Assembly (NCBI GenBank): GCA_030613165.1
Contig: JAUWMN010000152.1
Coordinates: forward strand, 1 to 5,084
Direction: 5' to 3'
DNA: 5,084 bases
DNA from: Desulfobacterales bacterium
Lineage (GTDB): Bacteria; Desulfobacterota; Desulfobacteria; Desulfobacterales; C00003106
The translations under genes and the position numbers were made by a program. The notes under the pieces were generated by a model, which saw nothing but the letters and a program-made list of their open reading frames with translations, ran no database searches and was not told the DNA's origin. Positions 1 to 5,084 of this stretch are shown one piece after another; within the stretch, counting starts at the first letter, position 1, and every line of letters begins with the position of its first letter.

Positions 1-1032
1 GAAAAATCCTTAGGTGGCGAAGAGCTTACCGGGAAGGAAATTGCCGCCCTGTTCTCTGTCCGTCTCTTCTCACCCGGGTCTGCCATGATACAAGCGGTAG
101 CCCGTCAGATGAGTACGGATGCATGCAAAGGAATGGCGGAAGTGCATGCTCAGGTGGGGCTGAATATCGCGCCCTGTCCGCGTAATTGTCTCTTTTGCGC
201 CTTTGCGGCGAGAAATAAGGTTTTTACAGAGCGTGTTGAGTTATCAGTTGGGGAAGTTGTGGATCGTGCAAGGCAGTTTGAGTCAGATGGAGCAAATGCG
301 ATTTATGTCATGACGACCGCCGAGTACTCTTTTGAAAAGTTCATCGAAATGTCTCGAGAAATCAGAAAATCCTTGAGACCTGAAACAGTGCTTGTCGCCA
401 ACGTGGGGGACTTCAGCGAAAAAGAAGCCCGACAGTTAAAAGACGCTGGGTTTGTGGGCATTTATCACGCGGTCAGATTGGGTGAAGGCCGGGACACGAC
501 TATTGCTCCGGAGAGGCGACTTGAGACGTTCAGGAATGCCAAGGAGGCCGGATTACTTCTCGGCACCTGTGTGGAACCGGTTGGAAGCGAACATACAATA
601 GAGGAGCTGGTAGAAAAGACGATCATCACACGGGAAGCAAAACCGGTCTACAGTGGTTCTGCCAGGCGAATACCCATACCGAATACAGCCCTGGCACAAT
701 ACGATATTGTGAGTGAGGCAAAGATGGCCCAGATTCTCGCGGTGGTGAGATTGGCGCTTGGTTACGATATTTCAGGAAATTGCACACATGAGCCAAACGT
801 TGTGGGCGCCGCGGCCGGAGCTAATTTGCTATGGGCGGAATCAGGTTCAAATCCACGAGATACTGAAGAGAAGACCGAAGATAAGCGGGGGATGACGGTG
901 CAGGAATGCCGGACGGTATTCAAAGAGGCGGAATGGGGGGTCCTATCGGGGCCATCAAAATTTTACAGCACTGAATCCAATGTCATGCATGAGTCTTTGG
1001 AAGAAGATATGCATGCCGTGGCGAGACCTTAG
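1..1032 (+). CDS. BioB-like radical SAM enzyme with BATS-type C-terminus, 5'-partial
   Basis: Radical SAM enzyme, cut by the left edge; 343 codons are visible. The 4Fe-4S/SAM motif C-x3-C-x2-C (CPRNCLFC) uses Cys at visible residues 59, 63 and 66. Before it lies a helical stretch like the BioB N-terminus (LTGKEIAALF). The first visible ATG, at 85, has no Shine-Dalgarno sequence and would remove that helix, so the true start is probably just left of the window. Later blocks match the BioB barrel (VANVGDF; YHAVRLGEGRDT; GLLLGTCVEPVG), and the end resembles the biotin/thiamin-synthesis-associated domain (RRIPIPNT, ILAVVRLALGYDISGNCTHEP, AAAGANLLW). The Cys equivalents of E. coli BioB C97 and C128, and the Arg ligand R260, appear absent by eye alignment, so it is probably not biotin synthase. 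The substrate is unknown. It is the first visible gene of the plus-strand group; the next gene follows after 22 bases. Confidence 0.88.
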   Translation, partial: EKSLGGEELTGKEIAALFSVRLFSPGSAMIQAVARQMSTDACKGMAEVHAQVGLNIAPCPRNCLFCAFAARNKVFTERVELSVGEVVDRARQFESDGANAIYVMTTAEYSFEKFIEMSREIRKSLRPETVLVANVGDFSEKEARQLKDAGFVGIYHAVRLGEGRDTTIAPERRLETFRNAKEAGLLLGTCVEPVGSEHTIEELVEKTIITREAKPVYSGSARRIPIPNTALAQYDIVSEAKMAQILAVVRLALGYDISGNCTHEPNVVGAAAGANLLWAESGSNPRDTEEKTEDKRGMTVQECRTVFKEAEWGVLSGPSKFYSTESNVMHESLEEDMHAVARP

Positions 1033-1037
1033 TATTC

Positions 1038-1043
1038 AAGGAG
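1038..1043 (+). promoter_or_regulatory. Shine-Dalgarno site of the TVP38 gene
   Basis: AAGGAG lies 11 bases before the ATG at 1055. It selects this start over the in-frame upstream ATG at 980, which sits inside the preceding radical SAM gene and has no comparable site. Confidence 0.7.
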
Positions 1044-1054
1044 CACGTTATCTA

Positions 1055-1783
1055 ATGGAAAAGCAGGTGAACGATACAGACACTACGGACCAGGGCGTAC
1101 GATCAGACGAGAAAGGCGCCAAATCAGGCTGGTGGAGGCCGGTACTCCTTATAGGGATACTTCTCTCGATCATTGTTCTGGCCAGGGTATTTGGCGTGGG
1201 TGAGCGCCTTGGCGCCTTGCGCCATTGGATAGAGACATTGGGGGCCTGGGGGCCATTCGTATTCGTGCTGCTCTACGTTATCGCGGTTATTGCCGCGCTG
1301 CCCGGTTCAGCGCTCACCGTTGCCGCGGGAGCGCTGTTTGGATCAATCGTGGGGGTAATCCTTGTTAGTATAGCTTCTACGCTGGGAGCATCGCTCTGCT
1401 TTTTGATAGCACGCTATTTTGCCCGGGATGCTGTTGCCCGTTCGCTTTCTACCAAGGAAACATTTCGACGGCTTGACCAGATGACAGGAGAACACGGGGC
1501 TATTATTGTGGCACTGACACGACTTGTGCCGATCTTTCCTTTTAATCTCCTCAATTATGGTTTTGGCCTTACAAAAGTTCCTTTTTGGACCTACGTATTC
1601 TGGTCGTGGCTCTGTATGATTCCAGGCACTATTCTCTATGTAGTGGGGGCGGATGCGGTTACCAAAGGCATTGCTGAAGGACGTGTCCCCTGGGGATTAA
1701 TCGGAGGTGTGGTCGCGGCAGGTATTGTTCTGGCCATCTTGATCAGGTATGCCCGGGGTAGGCTGAAAGAAAAGGAGAGATAA
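1055..1783 (+). CDS. TVP38/TMEM64 family (SNARE-associated/VTT domain) membrane protein
   Basis: Integral inner-membrane protein of 242 residues, from the family that includes DedA and eukaryotic TVP38/TMEM64/VMP1. Members are linked to lipid scrambling or transport and membrane homeostasis; the substrate here is unknown. A charged, polar N-terminus (1-25) is followed by a hydrophobic helix at about 29-46. The VTT core spans roughly 66-200, with hydrophobic stretches near 66-83, 86-120, 148-170 and 177-198. A last helix at about 213-231 ends in a basic tail (RYARGRLKEKER). Family hallmarks are visible: the Gly/Ala-rich block LTVAAGALFGSIVG (87-100), the Arg-bearing segment ending in LIARYFAR (117-124), and TRLVPIFPFNLLNYGFGLT (155-173) with the conserved Arg, Pro and Asn. 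The gene lies 22 bases after the radical SAM gene and 33 before a MerA-like flavoprotein, a pairing also known as a single fused protein elsewhere. A functional link with the flavoprotein is therefore likely, though inferred. Confidence 0.92.
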   Translation: MEKQVNDTDTTDQGVRSDEKGAKSGWWRPVLLIGILLSIIVLARVFGVGERLGALRHWIETLGAWGPFVFVLLYVIAVIAALPGSALTVAAGALFGSIVGVILVSIASTLGASLCFLIARYFARDAVARSLSTKETFRRLDQMTGEHGAIIVALTRLVPIFPFNLLNYGFGLTKVPFWTYVFWSWLCMIPGTILYVVGADAVTKGIAEGRVPWGLIGGVVAAGIVLAILIRYARGRLKEKER

Positions 1784-1802
1784 ACGGTTACGAGAGGAAT
1801 GG

Positions 1803-1810
1803 AAAGGAGA
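1803..1810 (+). promoter_or_regulatory. Shine-Dalgarno site of the flavoprotein gene
   Basis: AAAGGAGA ends 6 bases before the ATG at 1817, which is near-ideal spacing. It favours that start over the in-frame ATG at 1799, whose GAGAGG is only 2-3 bases away. Confidence 0.75.
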
Positions 1811-1816
1811 TACCCA

Positions 1817-3334
1817 ATGGCTGAACCGGTAAGAATACTGCCGGAAGATGAACACAACGCGGTTACGGTTTCCAATGTTCATCCGGCAGACTGGAAGAAT
1901 CCGGAGCCCGCCCAGCGCTATAATTTGGTGGTAGTAGGCGCTGGTACCGCAGGTTTGGTTACCGCGGCAGGCGCGGCCGGTCTCGGAGCAAAGGTGGCGC
2001 TCGTGGAACGACACCTCCTTGGAGGAGACTGCCTCAATGTGGGGTGCGTACCCTCAAAGGCGATTATTCGTTCCTCCAGGGTTGCCGCGGATATTCGCAT
2101 TGCCCGGGAGTTCGGTATTCACGTGGATGGTGTTGAAGTCGATTTTGGCGCTGTTATGGAACGGATGAGGCGCTTGAGGGCGAGCATTAGCCACCATGAT
2201 TCGGCAAAACGCTTCCGGGAACTTGGTGTGGACCTATTCCTCGGTGAGGGTCGTTTCACAGGCCCTGATACAATGGAGGTTGAAGGGAAAACTCTCTGCT
2301 TCAAAAAGGCAGTGATCGCCACAGGCGCTCGGGCGGCCCAACTTCCCATTGAGGGGATGGCCGAGGCCGGTTACCTCACCAATGAAACAGTCTTTTCTCT
2401 GACCGAGCGTCCGAGACGACTTGCGGTCATCGGCGGCGGCCCCATTGGTTGCGAATTGGCCCAGACCTTTCAGCGCCTCGGGTGTGAGGTGGTCCTTCTG
2501 CACATTAATGCTCATATCCTCGATCGGGAGGATGGGGATGCGGCGGAAATTATACAGCAGACCTTTATCCGCGAAGGTATACGCTTGATACTCGAATGTT
2601 CCATCAAACGCGTTGAACGAAGGGGAGACGAAAAAATAATCCATGTTGAATATCAAGGAAAGCAGGATGCCGTGGCTGTAGACGAAATCCTGGTAGGGGC
2701 AGGGCGCGTCCCAAACGTTGACAACTTGGATCTTGAGAAAGCCGGTGTCGAGTACGACAAGAGAACGGGTGTCGTCGTGAATGACCGTCTCCAGACGACG
2801 AATCGTCGGATCTTTGCCGCAGGCGATATTTGCCTGAAGTATAAATTTACCCATACCGCTGATGCCACCGCCAGAATCGTCATTCAGAACGCGCTCTTTT
2901 TGGGAAGCAAAAAAGCGAGCGCTTTAACCATTCCGTGGTGTACTTATACTGATCCCGAGATTGCCCATGTGGGGATGTATGAAAAGGATGCAGAGGAAAA
3001 GGGGATTCAGGTTGACACTTTTGTCAAATCTCTGAATGAGGTGGACCGTGCCGTTCTGGATGGGGAGGCTGAAGGGTTTGTCAAGGTGCATGTAAAAAAG
3101 GGGACCGACCAGATACTTGGCGCAACGATTGTAGCCCGGCATGCCGGGGACATGATCAGTGAGATCTCCGTAGCAATGGCGGGAAATGTGGGATTGGGGA
3201 GCATTGCGAATGTGATCCACCCGTATCCCACCCAGGCGGAAGCGATCAAGCAAGCGGGAGATGCCTATAACCGCACCCGTCTTACACCTTTCGTCAAACG
3301 GCTCTTTGGGTGGTGGCTGGCGAGGGGACTTTAG
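1817..3334 (+). CDS. MerA-like FAD/NAD(P) disulfide oxidoreductase without mercury-specific cysteines
   Basis: Class I pyridine nucleotide-disulfide oxidoreductase of 505 residues, predicted soluble or membrane-peripheral. After a linker of about 34 residues, the FAD Rossmann motif is GAGTAG (41-46), with the acidic strand end at E64. The redox disulfide is C72/C77 (GGDCLNVGCVPSK). The NAD(P) motif is GGGPIGCE (206-213). The second strand of that domain runs into VVLLHINAH, without the Glu typical of NADH enzymes, so cofactor preference is open. The FAD motif is AAGDI (334-338), and the C-terminal dimerisation domain starts around TDPEIAHVGM. In the active-site loop HPYPTQAE (468-475), Tyr470 aligns with MerA's Tyr (FPYLTMVE) and with the catalytic His of dihydrolipoamide dehydrogenase (HAHPTLSE). 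There is no N-terminal heavy-metal domain and no terminal Cys pair; the tail is FVKRLFGWWLARGL, basic and aromatic. Such proteins are often called 'mercuric reductase', which this sequence does not support. The redox partner may involve the TVP38 protein encoded just upstream. Confidence 0.92.
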   Translation: MAEPVRILPEDEHNAVTVSNVHPADWKNPEPAQRYNLVVVGAGTAGLVTAAGAAGLGAKVALVERHLLGGDCLNVGCVPSKAIIRSSRVAADIRIAREFGIHVDGVEVDFGAVMERMRRLRASISHHDSAKRFRELGVDLFLGEGRFTGPDTMEVEGKTLCFKKAVIATGARAAQLPIEGMAEAGYLTNETVFSLTERPRRLAVIGGGPIGCELAQTFQRLGCEVVLLHINAHILDREDGDAAEIIQQTFIREGIRLILECSIKRVERRGDEKIIHVEYQGKQDAVAVDEILVGAGRVPNVDNLDLEKAGVEYDKRTGVVVNDRLQTTNRRIFAAGDICLKYKFTHTADATARIVIQNALFLGSKKASALTIPWCTYTDPEIAHVGMYEKDAEEKGIQVDTFVKSLNEVDRAVLDGEAEGFVKVHVKKGTDQILGATIVARHAGDMISEISVAMAGNVGLGSIANVIHPYPTQAEAIKQAGDAYNRTRLTPFVKRLFGWWLARGL

Positions 3335-3361
3335 ACACTTGATGTGAATTGGGGGTATTCT

Positions 3362-4084
3362 ATGCATTCTTATGCACGAACGGCTATGGCTGCTCTTTTT
3401 GTGCTTGTTGTTTTGTTGCCGGCCGCGGCATCAGCCCAAGAGAAGCACAGTCTCTTTGTAGAAGACTTTGACGACCTGAATAATTGGAAGCCTCTGCACT
3501 TTCCGAAAATAGAAGAACATTCCACATATACTGTGGAGTCTAAGGGTGAAGAGAGCTACTTGAAAGCAGAGAGCAAGGCGTCCGCGTCCGGCCTCATTTA
3601 CAAGAATGAATTCAACGTATATGAGTTTCCAAAGGTGCGATGGAGATGGAAAGTAGAAAATATATACAAAAATGGAAATGCCAAGACAAAAAAAGGTGAC
3701 GATTATCCGATTCGTGTCTATATTATATTTAAGTACGATCCGAAAAAAGCAGGATTGTGGGAGAAGATAACCTATAACACGGCCAAGTTAATCTATGGTG
3801 AATATCCGCCACACAGCAGCCTCAATTACATCTGGGCAAACAGAGAACACGGGGAATCTATTTTAACAAGTCCCTATACAGATCGAGCCAAGATGATTCC
3901 CCTCCAGCAGGGAGAGACGCGTTTGGGCGTCTGGATAGTTGAGGAAATTAATATATTGGAGGATTATCAAAGGGCGTTTGGCGAGGAGCCCCCTTCTGCT
4001 ACAAGCATAGCCATTATGAATGATTCGGACAACACGGGGGAGTCAGCGGTTTCGTATGTCGATTATATCGAAGTTTATCGATGA
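3362..4084 (+). CDS. Exported DUF3047 family protein
   Basis: Secreted, probably periplasmic protein of 240 residues and unknown function, matching DUF3047. The signal peptide is clear: Arg6, a hydrophobic core at about 8-20, and an A-S-A cleavage motif at 23-25 with the mature protein starting at Gln26. Recognisable blocks are FVEDFDDLNNWKP (32-44), the core KVRWRWKVEN (91-100), KKGDDYPIRVYIIF (110-123), SLNYIWAN (153-160), TSPYTDRAKMI (169-179), GVWIVEEINILEDYQRAFGEEPP (from 189), and the terminal IAIMNDSDNTGESAVSYVDYI (from 216), whose Asp/Asn cluster looks like a ligand or metal site. The opening reads like a lectin/jelly-roll beta fold, an inference only. The ATG at 3362 was chosen because a G-rich GGGGG lies 6 bases upstream and the signal peptide then starts at once; an in-frame GTG at 3344 would add six residues. 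It starts 27 bases after the flavoprotein stop, so it is probably co-transcribed. Its body is visibly more A/T-rich than the three genes before it. Confidence 0.87.
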   Translation: MHSYARTAMAALFVLVVLLPAAASAQEKHSLFVEDFDDLNNWKPLHFPKIEEHSTYTVESKGEESYLKAESKASASGLIYKNEFNVYEFPKVRWRWKVENIYKNGNAKTKKGDDYPIRVYIIFKYDPKKAGLWEKITYNTAKLIYGEYPPHSSLNYIWANREHGESILTSPYTDRAKMIPLQQGETRLGVWIVEEINILEDYQRAFGEEPPSATSIAIMNDSDNTGESAVSYVDYIEVYR

Positions 4085-4114
4085 GGATTGGAAATGGCCA
4101 TGGCATTAATAATT

Positions 4115-4141
4115 CACCGCAAAGACGCAAAGTACGCAAAG
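4115..4141 (+). repeat. Outer inverted-repeat arm, left (CACCGCAAAGACGCAAAG type)
   Basis: The arm contains three short tandem units (CGCAAAGA, CGCAAAGTA, CGCAAAG), giving an 8-9 base periodicity. It matches the reverse complement of 4336-4362 at 24 of 27 positions. I recall this type of sequence as a dispersed intergenic repeat in environmental proteobacterial genomes, but I cannot confirm that here. Confidence 0.75.
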
Positions 4142-4172
4142 AAAGACTTGAAGTAGTAAAAAGGTTAAGAAG

Positions 4173-4192
4173 TTTGATAGTATCGTACAAAG
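4173..4192 (+). repeat. Perfect 20-base inverted-repeat arm, left
   Basis: TTTGATAGTATCGTACAAAG is the exact reverse complement of 4309-4328. A 20 of 20 match 116 bases apart is not expected by chance, and perfect identity beside less-conserved outer arms suggests either a recent origin or selection on the stem. The two arms would bound an inner segment of 156 bases in total. Confidence 0.9.
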
Positions 4193-4308
4193 TCCCTAAC
4201 TCTCCTGGGTGGTCACTTGATAATACTCTCATTTATCATTTGTCATTTTTTTATTGGTAATTCCCCAATGCCCGATGATCAATGATCTATGATAAGGCTC
4301 AGCAGCGT

Positions 4309-4328
4309 CTTTGTACGATACTATCAAA
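4309..4328 (-). repeat. Perfect 20-base inverted-repeat arm, right
   Basis: The mate of 4173-4192. Read on the minus strand it is identical to that arm, and the identity stops abruptly at both ends apart from a possible G-U pair and two A-T pairs on the outer side (4170-4172 with 4329-4331). Confidence 0.9.
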
Positions 4329-4335
4329 TTTGAAA

Positions 4336-4362
4336 CTTTGCGTCCTCTGCGTCTCTGCGGTG
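4336..4362 (-). repeat. Outer inverted-repeat arm, right
   Basis: Read on the minus strand this is the second copy of the CACCGCA(A/G)AGACGCA(A/G)AG sequence. It differs from the left arm at three positions, two of them A-to-G changes at equivalent places in successive units. It ends 13 bases before the stop codon of the minus-strand glycosyltransferase, so that gene's transcript would enter the element at once. Confidence 0.75.
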
Positions 4363-4375
4363 AGCCCCCGGTTTT

Positions 4376-5050
4376 TTATCGAATGTCAGAATATCGGCTG
4401 AGCAATCGGTGAGACGATGCTCCGAGCAAATAGCGTATCATTAGCAACCAATTCCTTATCGTAGTGTAAACTATTCCCTCCTTTTCCCACCGCCGGGCCG
4501 ATGTCTTTACACTTCCTGGGGCAAGTTTAAACCGTCCCATACGATTTAACCGGAATACTAAATCAATATCTTCCATGATTGGCAGGTTGTGAAAACCTCC
4601 GGCCTTAAAGTAATCCCTTGTCCGCATAAAAATGGCCTGGTCCCCATACGGAATTTTTAAAATACGAGTTCTAAGGTTTGCCATAAATGCGATGAGCCTT
4701 AGTCCGGGTGTAGGGGGATGTATACTTAAATGAAATGCTCCATAAACGACCCCTGGATCAGACAGTGCGTGCTTTATCATATGCTGAAATCCCAGGGGAA
4801 GTATGGTGTCGGCATGCAGGAACAGCAGGGTATCACCTTGCGCGTGCCGGGCTCCTGTGTCCTGCTGAACGCCTCGGCCCGGGCTACAGGTCAGAACATG
4901 TGGGGTATGATTACGGGCTATTTCGGGGGTATGGTCGCTGCTGCCACCATCCACAACAATGATTTCAGAGGAAGATGTGCTTAAGCGCTTGAGAGTTTTC
5001 TCCAGTGCATTTTGTTCATTGAGCGTGGGGATGATAATTGAAAGTTTCAT
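4376..5050 (-). CDS. Family 2 glycosyltransferase, TIGR04283 type
   Basis: GT-A fold glycosyltransferase of 224 residues, near the usual family length. It begins with the nucleotide-sugar-binding start MKLSIIIPTLNE (1-12), then IIVVDGGSSDHT (30-41), the GRGVQQDTGARHA block (58-70), the DxD-region equivalent LFLHADT (76-82), PYGDQAIFMR (134-143), the acceptor/base motif LPIMEDIDLVFRL (156-168) and SARRWEKEG (184-192). This pattern fits the TIGR04283 group, once named rSAM/selenodomain-associated transferase 2 and now often called 'arsenosugar biosynthesis glycosyltransferase'. The usual partner, radical SAM ArsS, is not visible, so that role is unproven. In the GRGxQxN-type block, Asp64 stands where many relatives seem to have Asn. 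The start has no Shine-Dalgarno sequence nearby (AAAGGA is 19 bases away) but overlaps an upstream reading frame by ATGA, pointing to translational coupling. It converges on the DUF3047 gene across the repeat element. Confidence 0.9.
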   Translation of the reverse strand: MKLSIIIPTLNEQNALEKTLKRLSTSSSEIIVVDGGSSDHTPEIARNHTPHVLTCSPGRGVQQDTGARHAQGDTLLFLHADTILPLGFQHMIKHALSDPGVVYGAFHLSIHPPTPGLRLIAFMANLRTRILKIPYGDQAIFMRTRDYFKAGGFHNLPIMEDIDLVFRLNRMGRFKLAPGSVKTSARRWEKEGIVYTTIRNWLLMIRYLLGASSHRLLSRYSDIR

Positions 5051-5084
5051 TTGAATTTTGGAAACCCGATCCTTTGGGCCGGGT
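5047..5084 (-). CDS. Possible C-terminal end of an upstream minus-strand gene (partial)
   Basis: On the minus strand, a frame open from the right edge ends in a TGA that shares ATGA with the glycosyltransferase start. It reads TPAQRIGFPKFK then stop. A four-base ATGA overlap is the classic layout of coupled operon genes, and the glycosyltransferase lacks its own good ribosome site. In related loci the neighbour is often a TIGR04282-type transferase, but twelve residues cannot identify the product. The other minus-strand frames are also open over this short span, so the call is tentative. Confidence 0.4.
   Translation of the reverse strand, partial: PAQRIGFPKFK

Larger units (their letters stand above)
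4114..4363. repeat. Nested inverted-repeat element between convergent genes
   Basis: A non-coding block of about 250 bases that fills most of the gap between two convergent genes. It contains three inverted pairs in mirror order. The outer pair is 4115-4141 with 4336-4362 (24 of 27 matching). The middle pair is 4173-4192 with 4309-4328 (20 of 20). The inner pair is 4233-4247 with 4281-4295 (12 of 15). A small hairpin, ATTGG/CCAAT, lies at 4253-4257 and 4265-4269. Spacers between corresponding arms are unequal (31 versus 7 bases and 40 versus 13), so it is not a simple decayed palindrome. Transcribed from either side it could fold into a long stem. On the plus strand a T6 run (4372-4377) follows the stem, so it might help end the DUF3047 transcript. 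Alternatives are a MITE-like or REP-like element, or stacked insertions of different repeats. No transposase or clear target duplication is visible. Confidence 0.8.

Noticed and set aside
1..1032. Calling the radical SAM gene bioB
   Set aside because: The auxiliary-cluster ligands typical of biotin synthase are not seen, and no biotin genes are adjacent in the window.
980..1054. In-frame upstream ATG at 980 extending the TVP38 protein by 25 residues
   Set aside because: It overlaps the radical SAM coding region, has no good ribosome site, and adds residues unlike the family. AAGGAG before 1055 supports the later start.
1799..1816. ATG at 1799 as the flavoprotein start
   Set aside because: The ribosome-like sequence is only 2-3 bases away, and the added residues are encoded by the AAAGGAGA that serves the ATG at 1817.
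2234..2854. Minus-strand reading frame of 206 codons inside the flavoprotein gene
   Set aside because: It lies wholly antisense to a well-supported gene with intact motifs and shows no recognisable domain of its own.
1817..3334. Calling the flavoprotein mercuric reductase (merA)
   Set aside because: No heavy-metal domain, no C-terminal Cys pair and no mer genes nearby; only the general fold and the active-site Tyr agree.
3344..3361. GTG at 3344 as the DUF3047 start
   Set aside because: The nearest G-rich site is about 16 bases away. Starting at 3362 gives a compact standard signal peptide. It cannot be excluded entirely.
4014..4232. Minus-strand short reading frame across the left repeat arms
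   Set aside because: It overlaps the 3' end of the DUF3047 gene and the inverted-repeat arms, and its translation is low-complexity repeat sequence without a ribosome site.
4233..4269. Simple intrinsic terminator using the T7 run at 4246-4252
   Set aside because: No GC-rich hairpin directly precedes the T run on the plus strand; the run lies inside the loop of the larger element.
4114..4363. CRISPR array
   Set aside because: The repeats are inverted pairs of different sequence, not direct repeats with regular unique spacers, and no cas gene is present.
4730..4984. Plus-strand short reading frames of 75-84 codons
   Set aside because: They are antisense to the conserved glycosyltransferase core and resemble no known protein.

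Overview
The window looks like chromosomal DNA from an anaerobic Gram-negative bacterium, most plausibly a Desulfobacterota (former Deltaproteobacteria) member. This is an inference from three things: the gene set (a BioB-like radical SAM protein, a TVP38/TMEM64 protein next to a MerA-like flavoprotein, a DUF3047 exported protein and a TIGR04283-type glycosyltransferase), moderate GC, and an intergenic 'CACCGCAAAGACGCAAAG' repeat of a kind I recall from such genomes. No marker gene fixes the taxon. No mobile-element protein, tRNA, rRNA or CRISPR array was seen.

Layout: positions 1-4084 hold four plus-strand genes with gaps of 22, 33 and 27 bases, so they are probably one transcription unit. 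They are (1) a radical SAM/BATS-type enzyme, cut at its 5' end by the window edge; (2) a TVP38/TMEM64 (DedA/VTT superfamily) membrane protein; (3) a FAD/NAD(P) disulfide oxidoreductase resembling mercuric reductase; and (4) a secreted DUF3047 protein. Positions 4085-4375 are non-coding and hold a nested set of inverted repeats between two convergent genes. Positions 4376-5050 carry a minus-strand family 2 glycosyltransferase. It appears to overlap by ATGA the end of another minus-strand gene that lies mostly beyond the right edge.

How the genes may work together: a TVP38 protein next to (or fused with) a MerA-like oxidoreductase is a recurrent pairing, and suggests a membrane-associated thiol/flavin redox function. 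The oxidoreductase keeps the CxxxxC redox disulfide. It lacks the MerA metal-binding N-domain and C-terminal Cys pair, and it has Tyr where dihydrolipoamide dehydrogenase and glutathione reductase have the catalytic His, so a 'mercuric reductase' label would not be safe. The radical SAM protein has the BioB fold signature but not the BioB auxiliary-cluster ligands, so its substrate is unknown. Points most worth a second look are the uncharacterised radical SAM/TVP38/flavoprotein/DUF3047 cassette and the nested inverted repeat. I see no strong evidence for a wholly new defence or mobile system here.
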